Assembly: GCA_003864495.1 (NCBI GenBank)
Contig: ML133426.1
Coordinates: 2,294,001 to 2,358,000, forward strand
Length of the DNA stretch: 64,000 nt
Direction: 5' to 3'
Source of the DNA: Nemopilema nomurai
Lineage: Eukaryota > Cnidaria > Scyphozoa > Rhizostomeae > Rhizostomatidae
Under the pieces are notes generated by a model, which was given only the letters and a program-made list of their open reading frames with translations, had not been told where the DNA came from and did no database searches. Every line of letters begins with the position of its first letter. The first letter of the stretch is position 1. Positions 1-11,800 of the stretch are shown piece after piece. Both the position numbers and the translations under genes were made by a program.

Positions 1-2640
1 ATAGCTGGAGCTGGGTTGAAAATTGTTGTTACTGCAAAGAAGAAGACATTAGCTTCACATCCAACCAGGGCTGTAATAACCACAGGGCCTACAGTGAATT
101 GTGTTTAGGGCCTATCTTGCCCCATCACTAGAGTAATTCCATTTGGCACAGCATGGCTTAGGGTCCTTTTTTGAAAATACATCAAAACACGTTATTTTTT
201 TACAAGCACCTCAGAAATTGCAAAAGAGGTTGTCCCGTTACCCGATTAAAGTGGAAACAAGCTCTACAAATTCTTCATTAGGGTGCATTACGGTGCAAGG
301 GCAGCTCTTTAACACCGCATACAGAGTTCACAATTTGTTAATCATAGCTTAAGATGTCTTAAATAACTACTCGAGGCATGGTATTTGATAAAGATTATGT
401 GCTTAGAGCTCCCAAGTTCTAAATATAGTCCTGTCTACAAAAGGAAAACAGATGCAAAAACGTGTCCTTATATGGAGAGCCCCCTTTTGAAATGGACTTG
501 GCCTCGCTTTCAGGGTCTTCTTTACTTTCAGGCAGTTAGGCTCATTAACTGAAACTCGTTAGCTAACTTCTCGAAAAAGGATACTTAAACTGCTGCATAT
601 AAAAAGGGACAAACCATTGTTGCGTTTTGCTACTTTGATTGCCTCGAGGGTGATATCGACATCGATCTCCAACTGGCAGAGCACGGCTTTTGCGCCTTGT
701 ATCACTGGCGTTGCATTCTGAAGGTCTTCTTTAGATATCAAATCGTTTGCACCTTTGACTATAACAATCGAATTTTCACCTTGGAAAAAAATTAGCACGC
801 TGATAAGTACAAATTAACAAGGAACAATAGACTGCATAGAAACAACCGGAAGTGACGCTTTCTAAATATAGAGACATCTTCAGAAGTTTCAGTTATGAAT
901 TTAGCACTTAAGCATTAAAAATCACCTTCATCATTGACATATATTGGTGCAACACCTGTTGTTGTGTTGTTTGTGACTTTCAAGTGATCTGTGCAAATCA
1001 AAAGGTTATTCATCATTTACCAACAACGTCAATAAAATCTTTCATAGCAAATTGTTTACAAAGTCCCAACTTCTCCTCAGTGATCAGCAATGCTACAACC
1101 TAATAAAACAATAAACAGAAATTCCTGATTGTACATGAGTTGTTGATGTTGAATCTGATTAGTTGTTGATCCAAATCTAACTAAGTACATTTTTTCACAG
1201 AAAAATGCTACAGCCTCTATTACTGGCCAGTATTATAAATCAAATACCAGGTCTAAACATTGGACATTGTCCAATCAATTCAATTTATAATTAAATCATC
1301 AATCAACAGAGACACATATGTTTATAATGCACTTGAAAGATGCACTTTTGCAACAATTCAAAAAGACTAAATGGCTGGCTTTGAGTGATATGCAAAGCAG
1401 AGTATCAAGCACAAACTACAACGTAATGAAAGAAACAAAAGATTCGGTAAACTGTCTCTCAGTCTCTCTGAACAACATACCAATGTTGATTCCATACTTT
1501 GAAAAATTTTCAAGGTACATTTGTCCAAATGAATCATCTCCAACCTGTAGGATGGAGAACCTACATCTAAAACAAATGTTTTGAAATTTTCCTAAAATTA
1601 AAATGTAATATAATTTAACTATGAAGATAACTATCTCAATAAAACTTGAAACAGATTTAAGGCTCAATGCCAAAGATCACTAAAATTACAGATCGATTTC
1701 GTATTATTTGATTCCAATCTAGACATTTCTAATCTTTTGCATGAGATTTCTAATGTAATTTCAACAGAAAACTTACTCGACCAATCATGGATGCCTTGGC
1801 ACCAAGTTTTGCGGCCATTACACAAGCATTTGCTCCTTTGCCTCCACATCCAATGGAAAATTTATGTCCAGTCAGCGTTTCACCAGCTCTTGGAAATCTT
1901 GGAACATAGCTAAAGACAACAAAAAGACAAGAAGACAAATCACTCAGGATGGAATAACATTTGCTGGTGCAAGTACAGTATGATTTCATTGACATCTAGT
2001 TATCTTGGGTGATTTGCAAACAGTCACCAGTAGCAGCAAGGTTTATCTTTTGGTAGCTATAAGCCATACATGACAAAGACTCATTAGGTACTTATTGAAC
2101 CATCAGATTAAGTACATGAGTGTCCAAACGAAAACCTTTATCTCACACATGCTCGAGGTTAGGTGATTGCTAACCCGAAGAAAAGGGAAAGCTCGTTTTT
2201 TTGCTTAGGCCGTATACACTGATCAGTGGCCGTATACCAATGTCAATGTAACTTTGTACATTGTGCGATTGTATAGTTTATATATCAATATACAACTATG
2301 ATCACAAGGTTTTCTAAGCTGAACACAACTGTAGAAAGGCTGAATCCAATCAATTCAAAGACAAAAACAACGTGACTGTTAAAATATACGAAAACCAGAC
2401 TAACTATCGGATTCAAAAATGGCATGCAAAAAGCGTTAGAAAGGAGGAAGTGGGGCGGCTCCGACTGTGGCCAGTAAGAAACTTTTAGGATGTAAAAATT
2501 GCATGTACCACCGAGCAGATAGCTTCTACTTTAGATAATCATGCTTCGTCTCAAATTTGTTGAGTTGGTCTGGCAACAAACCTAATCAAATCAACATTGC
2601 AGGATCCAACGACCACAACGTCAAAATTCTTGGAAGCCAT
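1..2640 (-). CDS. RBKS: Ribokinase, 5' part (exons 1-6; 3' end outside window)
   Basis: Phosphorylates D-ribose to ribose-5-phosphate with ATP in the cytosol (PfkB family). Exons on the minus strand, in coding order: 2640-2582, 1909-1777, 1544-1481, 988-926, 779-615, 31-1 (continues). All junctions are GT-AG and phases match, giving 171 residues. The N-terminal strand reads [15 protein letters not shown], followed by the PfkB signature region with [18 protein letters not shown], then VGDDSFG, then [14 protein letters not shown] and [12 protein letters not shown], and finally [11 protein letters not shown] at the window edge. These are the family's sugar-site and lid segments; the catalytic GAGD motif would lie further left, outside the window. 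The ATG at 2640 is chosen because it directly precedes the first beta strand, as in other ribokinases. The gene starts 161 bp from the divergent TMEM62-like gene. Family call is firm; exon edges are by eye. Confidence 0.9.
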
Positions 2641-2801
2641 CTTCAGCGGGAGGAACTCGGAAGTGAGGTATGCCTCGACATGGAAAGGAGACAGAGAAGG
2701 AAGAAAGTTTCTTCAGGACTTTTGAGGTCCCGTTTGAAAATCACAACAGATATATACAGCTAAATTAATAAGGAAAAACCAGCTTTACTGGGTTCTGCAG
2801 T
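2641..2801. promoter_or_regulatory. Probable shared divergent promoter of RBKS and TMEM62-like gene
   Basis: Only 161 bp separate the two divergent start codons (RBKS at 2640 minus, TMEM62-like at 2802 plus). Both 5' UTRs and core promoters must therefore overlap here, unless upstream non-coding exons exist on either side. I see no clear TATA box at a standard distance. The call rests on spacing alone. Confidence 0.5.
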
Positions 2802-5800
2802 ATGCAGTTCGTCAAAGCTAGTCCGTTTATTTGTTTGACTTTAATATTATGTGTATTGGTCATTTCATGGCTGCTTTCAATGACACTTGAACATCTCTCT
2901 GGCCATCACAACGTTTTCAAGCTAAGAGCAAAGGAAAATGTAAAGTCGAAATATTTCAAAAACCCAGTGCAGATGGGAGACAAGTTTGAAAACGTGTTCA
3001 CGTTTGTTCAGGTAAATACAGTGCAATATTTATTGATGTTCGCTATTATATGTTTGGTTTTTTTTTAATTCTTGGGCTTTTACAGATCAACGTCTTTTCA
3101 AAGTCAATGAAAGTTATGTTTATTTTCTCAGATCTCTGACATCCATATTAGCAAATTCAGATTAGTTTCGGAAATCGTTCCACAGTTGAAATCATTGTGC
3201 AGAAATTATTTCCCACTCATTCAGCCGCGAGTTGTTTTGCTTACAGGTGAGGTTGCAATATTTCTTTGTAGTTTTTCCCTATTGATTGCTATAGACTTTT
3301 CAGTATAGAATTTTAGGCCCTAACATAGAGAACATAGAGGCCCTAACCAATCTCATATCTTCCATTTACCTGTATTGCACCCATCCTTGGCATTTTTTTT
3401 ATCCAATCCATTACAACTTATTTTGATATTATCAATTTTGAAAGATTTTGTAGAGCATTGATGGGATGTAAATAGAAGATGATATGTGAATTTGACCTTA
3501 GTTGCAAATCAATAATAATGTCAAAGCAACCTGCTTTATTTGCTTTGTATATATGATTTTATTAATCAAGATTATAAGTTTCCATTCCTCTTGATTGTCT
3601 TTTTGAAGCTGTCATTTATTTTATTTTAGGTGATATAACTGATGCTAAGGCAGTGGATAACCGGAAATCGGAACAGTATGTTGATGAATGGAAGTCCTAC
3701 AACAAGCTAGTCAAACACTGTCAAACATATATTAAAACAACATGGCTAGATGTGAGAGGCAATCATGGTAGATTGAAATGAATTTCCCACACCAGTTTTA
3801 TATTTTAAACTATTTAGTCCTCACTTCCCACTATCAAGGATAATTCATTTCAATACAACAGGGGCAAACTCAAATACAGAAAGCATTGTAGAAGATTTTG
3901 GCCTCCATACCTAGCACATCATCTCATCAGCACTCGCCATCACTAAAACATTTTCTATAAATATGGGTTTTCTATTGTTTTCTATATCTGTTTTTTTAAT
4001 TCCAAGATGTGTGATTCTTTGCAGCTGAGAATCAACATTTTCTTCCTAGAGTATAGAGCTAATGAAATCTTGACTATCTTAGCTTAAGGGAATCAAACAT
4101 GTTGTTTAAAAAAAAGGAAACTGGAATTTCAGCCAGCAAGTGTTCGTTATAATCATAAATAGCCCTTTTTCAATTGTAGATGCCTTTGCAGTACAGAGCA
4201 AACACAGTGCAAGCAACCTTTACCATGCATTTGGGTCATCTGGTCAACTTTTTAGAAATTCAGCATCATATCAGTTTGTCTTGAGCTTACCATTTGGAAA
4301 TTATTCATTTAATGCAATTGACTTGGCCCCTGAGCCAGGTCCTAGACGGCCATTCAATTTTTTTGGAGTTGCCTCACAGGTGAATGTTCTATATCTTTTA
4401 CTCATGTTTTGTTATTTCTTTACTTTGTTTATCTGTATTTCCGTTATTGTCAATATCACCGTGAAAAAGCCACCAGGTGCAAACTTCTAAATGTTGTTGA
4501 GTTACTGAAATTGAATGAATGGTACCAACAGGTTTTCTAAGAGATTTTGAAGACGTGGATGTAGCAAGAAACAAAATAGAGCCTATAGATTGTTATGGCT
4601 GATCACATGAATTTTGTGATTTATGGTTTTGTGTTGACATTTGAAGTTCATAAGCAGGCAAAATATTTATACAAATGAGCTGTCTTTTCTAGCAAGACAT
4701 TGATAAAGTTGCTGCCATAGGAGAAAGTAGCAAGTACTGTAACCTTACATTTTGGTTTGGGCATTATCCACTTTCAGTTATCAATGCACCTTGGAAAATA
4801 AGACAACTGATCCAGTAAGTATTTACATTGGCTTTTTGTATGTTTCCATTGGTGCACAACATCAAATTGTGATGTGTCAATCTGATTAATTTTAAAAACC
4901 GGTTTATTTAGACCAGAACCTTTTTGGAAGCCATTAGATCAACATATTCCTAGCCTGGCGACGAATAATTTTTAATAAGGATGTGTATGTAAAAAGTGGG
5001 AGTAAAGCCTGTCGCAAATGGGGCCTTTGCAAGTTGTTGGGTCTGGACTTCACTTCAAATCCCATTTACGGATTTCACTTTAAACTACGTTCGAGTAAAA
5101 CATGTTCGTATCTCTTAACGTTTTTCTGTTCAGTAGAGCTTAATTCTTCAAACTGAACTGTGAAAGGATTTTTTGGCAAAAGTTGCTGAGACCAGTCTTT
5201 TTTATTCTTTTTTTGGAAAGATTTTGAAAGGATATAAGTTTTTTTGAAAGGGTTTTATTATGACCTCCCATGATTGTCAGGCAAATCGTTTGCTTCACAG
5301 AACTGGCGTGGCGTATCTCTGTGGCCATCTTCACACATTGGGTGGACTGGTACCTCGTATGTATGCAAGACCAGTTGAAGGACATCTTGAACTAGAGGCT
5401 GGTGACTGGAAGGAGAACAGGAGGTAGAAAATTTGAGACCTCTGCCTTTGCAAGCAAGTTGAATGTTGATTGATTTTAAGAATCCATTTGATAGTTTCCA
5501 TTTGCTGCATCCTCTTTTACCTGATTTGGCTTTTACCTGGAAAGTCCGTGAATCTAGTAATTGTATGAAGGCCTTGTTGTGTTTGTTACACTCACACTAT
5601 TGCTACATAATGTGTAGTTCTTTTCAGCAACATATGTGGCTTACAGAGCCAAGTTGAAGATTCGTCTGCATTTATTGCTTGGGAAAATATGGATTCGGAA
5701 AAGAAACTAAAAACTGCTCTTTCCTCCTGCCGCATGCGCACCCTGCCTACTCGCCTTCTAGGACTTTGCGACTGATGGTAAACAATAATACCCATCATTT

Positions 5801-8800
5801 GGAGAGCCTAAATAGATTTGGCTGAAATGTTATCTGGTCTTCTTTAGGTACAGGGTCATGGCTGTTGATCATGACATTTTCTCATTTGTTGATGCAACGT
5901 TCGGAGAGATGCCTGTTGTGTTGATTACAAATCCAAAAGATGCCAGGTTTATGGCCCCTGGCAAGGAAGCAATCGAACGAATCAACAAATCAACACACAT
6001 CAGGTATCAAACATGATTTAAATGATTCACGGTTTCAGTTTTGAGAAGGTTAAACTAAGTTGCGAAAAGTTTTGCAACAAGGAACAACTGTTGATATTTA
6101 CCTTAATTCAATACTTCCCTTAGGTAACAGAAGTTTTCATTTCTCGTCGGTTCATGTGAAAACCATTCTCGTCTGGGGCGGTGGCTTTCTTGTCTTATGC
6201 AGCATTTTAGTTTGGTATTTAGTGAGCTTATATTTCTCTGACTATTTATATCTTTTTTCCTGCTGGACATTTTCCTTCTTGCTCGTGTTCATCTATTTAT
6301 GTTTCAACTTTCACTGTCAGCCATGTATCCAGCTTTGCCTTACCTTCAAATCTGTTCTATTTCCCTAAAGTACATCGCGAGAAGTGGTTCTGATGTGAAA
6401 TTTTCCTCAACCCACTTTAAACCATCATTAATGCTTGAAGGGCCTAACTTGCTTTTCAGGTTCTTCGTGTATTCCATTACCCAGCCTCTTGCTGTCAGCG
6501 TTTCCATCGATGGCCGACTAGTGTGCAAAGATGCAAAGCATTCTGGACCTGCGTTTTACGTGTGTCCGTGGAAGCCAGAGGCGTATGCGTTAGGCCCTCA
6601 TGAAATTGTCATTGTTGTCATGGTGAGAAGACCGTCTCTAAAGAAGCATCTGAAATTTATTACGTTGTGTACAATCCAGTCCAATGGACATTCAGTGTCT
6701 CCCTTAAGTCCCCAATAGTATTTCATTCATTACTTCAAGTGACGCGTTGCAAAATGTTCCACAATGCAATTGCACACGGTAAAACGAGGGAGATGTCTTA
6801 CCCAATTATTTGCAAATTGTACAATTTGATGCATCATAATACTGTATTGCTGAATGGCCTTTTTTCATTTGATTAACGCAGGATTCACTCCAAGGAGAGT
6901 CGACTTTTAAGTTCCCATTTGCACTGGACGGCACCACACCTCTGCTCGACATGCTTCCAGCACTCATCATGTTGGCCAACTTCTGCGTCCTGGTAGGTAG
7001 AGTTCTTCTGCCTTATTAAGCTAGCTTTAAGTCGAGCTGCCAAGTCGGAGTTTGTTAAAAAAAAACCCTCTCTATATTGGGGAAAGGGGAGGAGGTGGCG
7101 TTTAATGAACCCTCGCGGTCTACTTTTATTCTGAGTTCAGTTGGCGAGATTTGTCGATTGGCACATGTTGGTTGCCAGATGTCCTGGCTGCCTCTAAAAC
7201 CCGGGTGTACTTCAAAACCAATAACTCTTCATGGACCGAAGGGGTTAAAGTCATAATACAATTAACTATTGACGTCCCCACTTTTACACAGAAGTATAGA
7301 AGTCGCCCTTCTCTACCTAATTGGGTCTGTAGAGCAAAATTGATTTCAGCGGGACAGTGAAAATATCCTGGCCGTGAAATGTAGACAAACATTTCAGCTT
7401 ACAAATAATCTCTAGTAATACAATTTGCTCTATAAAAAGCGTAGAACGGGTCTTGCTTTGCTCTGATTCGAAAAGAAACAAGAATATGCACTGTAAAACT
7501 CTGAACTCTACCGATTTTATTGGTTTTGGCAATAGCCGAGGAGTCATTTAGATTCAAGAATGCATTGCCGTAATACTCTGTGGGTTCAACAGGATTAACA
7601 TGTTTCGCTCGTACGCTAGTGCATGTCAGAAAAATCGATTCTGTAGAATGTTTCATGAGATATTTAAAGATATAAACATCAACAATGCAGTGAAAGTTGG
7701 TTTGAAGTTAGGCAACGAAGCATTTTGTATGTCAGCGTGAGCGGGTGTCTTTTACAGATCGAGTTGAATGGCGTTTAGCATAGAGCGAGCGAGCCTCCTC
7801 GGTGCCCTGTTGCCCTTTAGCTAATACCGAATAGTTAATTGGGAGATTTCCAAAAAGCCCCGAGGATCACATTAGATGATGCTACTGGAAGAACACGCAA
7901 AGTTCGAGTGAAAATAAAACGCTGTGAATTATGATACTAGATAAAAGGTTACATAAAATGGTTTTATATTAAACAATTCTCCAAAATCATTGTTTTGTTT
8001 TTGACTATTAACTATTCACAGTTCACAATCACTCAATTTTTTCTTTATTTTTATGAGCGAAATGACCAATCTCAAACCTCAAAGAAGGTCTAGAACATTC
8101 TAAGAAAATTTATCAACAAATTTATGCAAGGAATTATGTTTCACGTGAAAAAATTAATTTTTTATTGAAAGAGTTTCTTTTACTAGGCCAAGATGATGTA
8201 CTTCATAATCTGGCTGACAGTCGTGTTGCTGCCACTATACTTGCGGAGGAGGGACGCTGCTAAATCACGTGGTACAACATTTTATATAATTAAGTTTCAG
8301 TTCCAGTCGTAAAAATGAAAACATGTTTCTTAACAACAGCTTAACAAGCAGTAGCGGCCACTAAAACACTTTGTAGCTTATTAGTGTTTTTCTAGATTCA
8401 CATCCATCTTTGATTTGATTTCTAGATTTGGCTGGTGCATGGGAATCGCTTCACCAAAATTATTCTCATCGCTCAAATTTTAAGGACTAAACTTTACACG
8501 TTTTTTAACACTGAAGGAATTAGCCGATGCCATCTGTCGAACATTTGTAGATGCCCTTCAAGAAGTTTTTCCTCCTCTTCGCAATGACATCCATAATTCA
8601 CTTTTCGTGTTCTGCTTCAGCCATTTTTTGTTTACCAAGTTTTCCAATTGAGTTTTCCTTGCCAACAAATTCTTCTGCTTCCTTCACAAAACCCACATCT
8701 GCTCTCCTACTGTCTTTCAATCTTCAAGTCCATATTTACGTTGAAAAGCCACAAATATAGCGATATTTTGATTTTGAAGCGAGGTGTTTACAAGGTAGGC

Positions 8801-11800
8801 TGTTTATTTACAATTTAAAGTGAAGTCCTGTGACAACATTGTTGAAGCTCAAAGACCGTTTAGTGTCAAAGACTTCAGGTTCGGATTCATCATCTTGGTA
8901 ATTGTGTCCTTGTTTTTGCAAACAGCTATGGCCAAGCTCTATCTCCGAGCAAACAGAGTCTTGGTCTTCTGAGCTTAGCTCTGGAGTCATTTCCTCCACT
9001 TTGAATCCATTATAAGCGGTTTGGGTGCTGCTAGGAGTAGGCCCAAGGTCTATTTTTTCACTCTGATCGTGGGCTGCACAGCATCTGGTCGTTTCACCAC
9101 AGCAAGTAAAGGCACAGCCTTTGAACGCCATTTCGTGCTGAATAATGTCGGCATATGTTGTTGGCTCGTAAATGCCACTCAGTTTGAGCAGCTCTAAGTT
9201 GTATCGTGAAGTAATTGTACCATTGTGCAGCACCTTCATTCTACACGAATCTCCTTCGTAGTCACTAGGGCAGTCAGCCAAGTTCTCCGAATCCGCAGAC
9301 CATCCCTCAAACAAGCTTTTCTCGTCTGTTAGGCTCAGCTCTACTTCCAGAGCTCTTATATACGCAATGGTATCTTGCAGTATCTTTTGATGGCTTCTTT
9401 TCCCACCACTTGCCTGCGGTAACAGTTCTGCTAGTTTGTTGAACTCTTTTCCAATGGCTCGAATTCTGTTCTTCTCTCTGATCGTCGCCTTCTGGCGCAT
9501 TTCAGCCGAGTATTTTCTCTTCCCGCTTTCATTCCCTCTGGCACAATTCTGGGAGTACTTCAACGAAGGCAGACGCAAATCTTCCGCGTCGTGCAGAAAG
9601 CGCAGGAAACTTCTTCTCCTTTCTGGCGCGGCTTTTTCCATGACCACTTGTCAGGATTCCCTGGATCTTGTTTCAGTTGGACACTTTTGAGTTGCAGTGC
9701 ATCACGTGTGTCAACAATCGAAGTTCTCCGCCTCAAGTTTCTCCTTTTACATTTTCTCTCTTGCGGGTCACCGAGCAGAAAGGGACATCGTTGTGTTCCT
9801 GTCCGCATAATTGAGTTGACGGATTTGCTTCCTTTTATGAGAAATGTGTTTAGTCAGGCAAGAATCTTTACCATACTTTATCTAAACAGGGCGATAAACG
9901 CAGAAGTCAAAATGCAAAGTTTCTTCAAAAAAGGAGATAAGATTCAAAATAGAGTTTGGCACCTATAAATAAGTTAGTTTTTTATTGTATCATTATGGTA
10001 CAAGTACTGGAACTAGAGGCCAACAGATCTGAATCTGTTATATGGAAGCAATTTGCTTCTGGGCTCCATGTTGAAATGTTTCGATGGAGTGGCAGTCCAC
10101 TAATTAACTTGTATTTCTAGATGTGATGCCTATGTGGCTTGATTATGCTCATGCCTTGAAACATTGCATTCGTAGTACACTTGATCAGCCTTCTTGTTGC
10201 TGGTCCAGATGTAAGTTGTTTTTATGGTGAATCACTGCTTTTATATTCTGTTTACCTATGGATACATCAACCTGATGGACCTCACATTGATGTCTTCGTT
10301 ACCCATCTATCGCTAAATTCTCTGCAGGAAGACTTATTTTTCCAGCATTTAACTATCCTCCGTTTCACTGCATTGTCCATAACTACTGCAAAGATATCTT
10401 CTTCACACTCTGATTTACAAGCATCCTCTTCATAGCTACTCAATATGCAATACATGGTCAGAGGATCAAAGGTACTTTCCTACTTTAAACGGCTTTGCTA
10501 GCAAGGTGAAACGGTGCGCTTTCTATCGTGTTTCTGCTGGCCATGGGCATCATGCAAGTAGAGACACTTGGCCTTCGAAATATGCGCACAACGAGGATGG
10601 CACGGTAGGACCATTATTGCTGCTGATATTTGCAGAAATGTCTGTTGCAGAAAGGTCTGTTGCTAGTAACCAAGCCACTTCAACTTCGTTACTTGATGCT
10701 GTACCCATGGCTGCTACTCTTCTCCATTTGGGGCAATCTCAACACAACTGAGCGACATCAGATTTTCATACAGATTTTCATGCATTTTGCTCCTCCCAAA
10801 ATTTATGGCTAAAATGTTGTTGTTGGCCATCTTACACTTGCTCTTCTTCAGTCGTTCTTTTTAATCTGTTAAATTCTTAAACTAGACTAATGGGGAACAA
10901 AACCCACGTTTGGCACTTTTTCAAAGTTGCTTACCTTTAAATGCATCATTTTTGGATATGAAAAAAGTGTTTGCAAGGCTACTGTTAACTTGTCGATTTG
11001 GGAGCTGGTTGCATTTGTTTCAAACGAGACTTGAAGTGATTTTTATCAAATTTAATGAAATATGATATAGCATATTGTAATGTAACGTAACGTAATGTAA
11101 TGTAATATAATATAATTGGGACATGGGTGATGTTAAAGTTTTTTCGTTCAATTTATGTACAAAGTTTAAATGACAATATAGTTTAACAATATAATAATAT
11201 AATACAATATAATTGAAAACATTTTGGCGTAAGAAAAACGTTTTGAACGATTTGATGACGATTATCTTAGAAACCGAATGTTTTCGAGGATGGCAATTGA
11301 CTAGTTCACATACAACATCAGCATCTCCTTGAACTCGCGCTGACACTTTGCATTCAGATGTCATTGGCAAAGCACAAATATTGGCAAAGCACTTTGGAGA
11401 TTCCATTGCACATTATTTGAAGCTATGAAGCACTCAACCAACAGACATTCAGCTCTCTTTTGATCGTATTTAAGTTGATTTAGATTGCGTCTCGGTTTCT
11501 GGGTCAATCCAAGTGAATTTATTTCCTCTTTTAAATTTATAAACAACGCCACCAATGCCCTGATAGGTAGTGACTCAAGCACAATTGAGGCAAATTTTAT
11601 AGACTCAACTTCTGCTGGGTTGAGTAGTTTTTTAATTACGGATTTTATTTGACATCTTTACGATCATGGCTTCACACGCCTCTAGAACAATCACTTTCAA
11701 TGTCTGACATACGGGTAAGACTCGACCCCATCTCAAAGATTCTCTCTTCAAACTTGGTCGGACTTGATAATCGGCCGTGATTTAACTGAATGACGCGTTC

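Noticed and set aside
1020..1105. Minus-strand segment [20 protein letters not shown] with splice-like ends, between RBKS exons 3 and 4
   Set aside because: In the phase required by its neighbours it reads a stop codon, and exons 3 and 4 already join perfectly without it.
4815..5300. Earlier acceptor at 5274 (ATTGTCAG) for TMEM62 exon 6
   Set aside because: It breaks the reading frame; the acceptor at 5300 (TTCACAG) restores QTGVAYLCGHLH, which matches the family.
9436..9968. Plus-strand open frames across the bHLH gene 5' end
   Set aside because: Antisense shadows; no domain content, while the minus strand has a complete bHLH domain.
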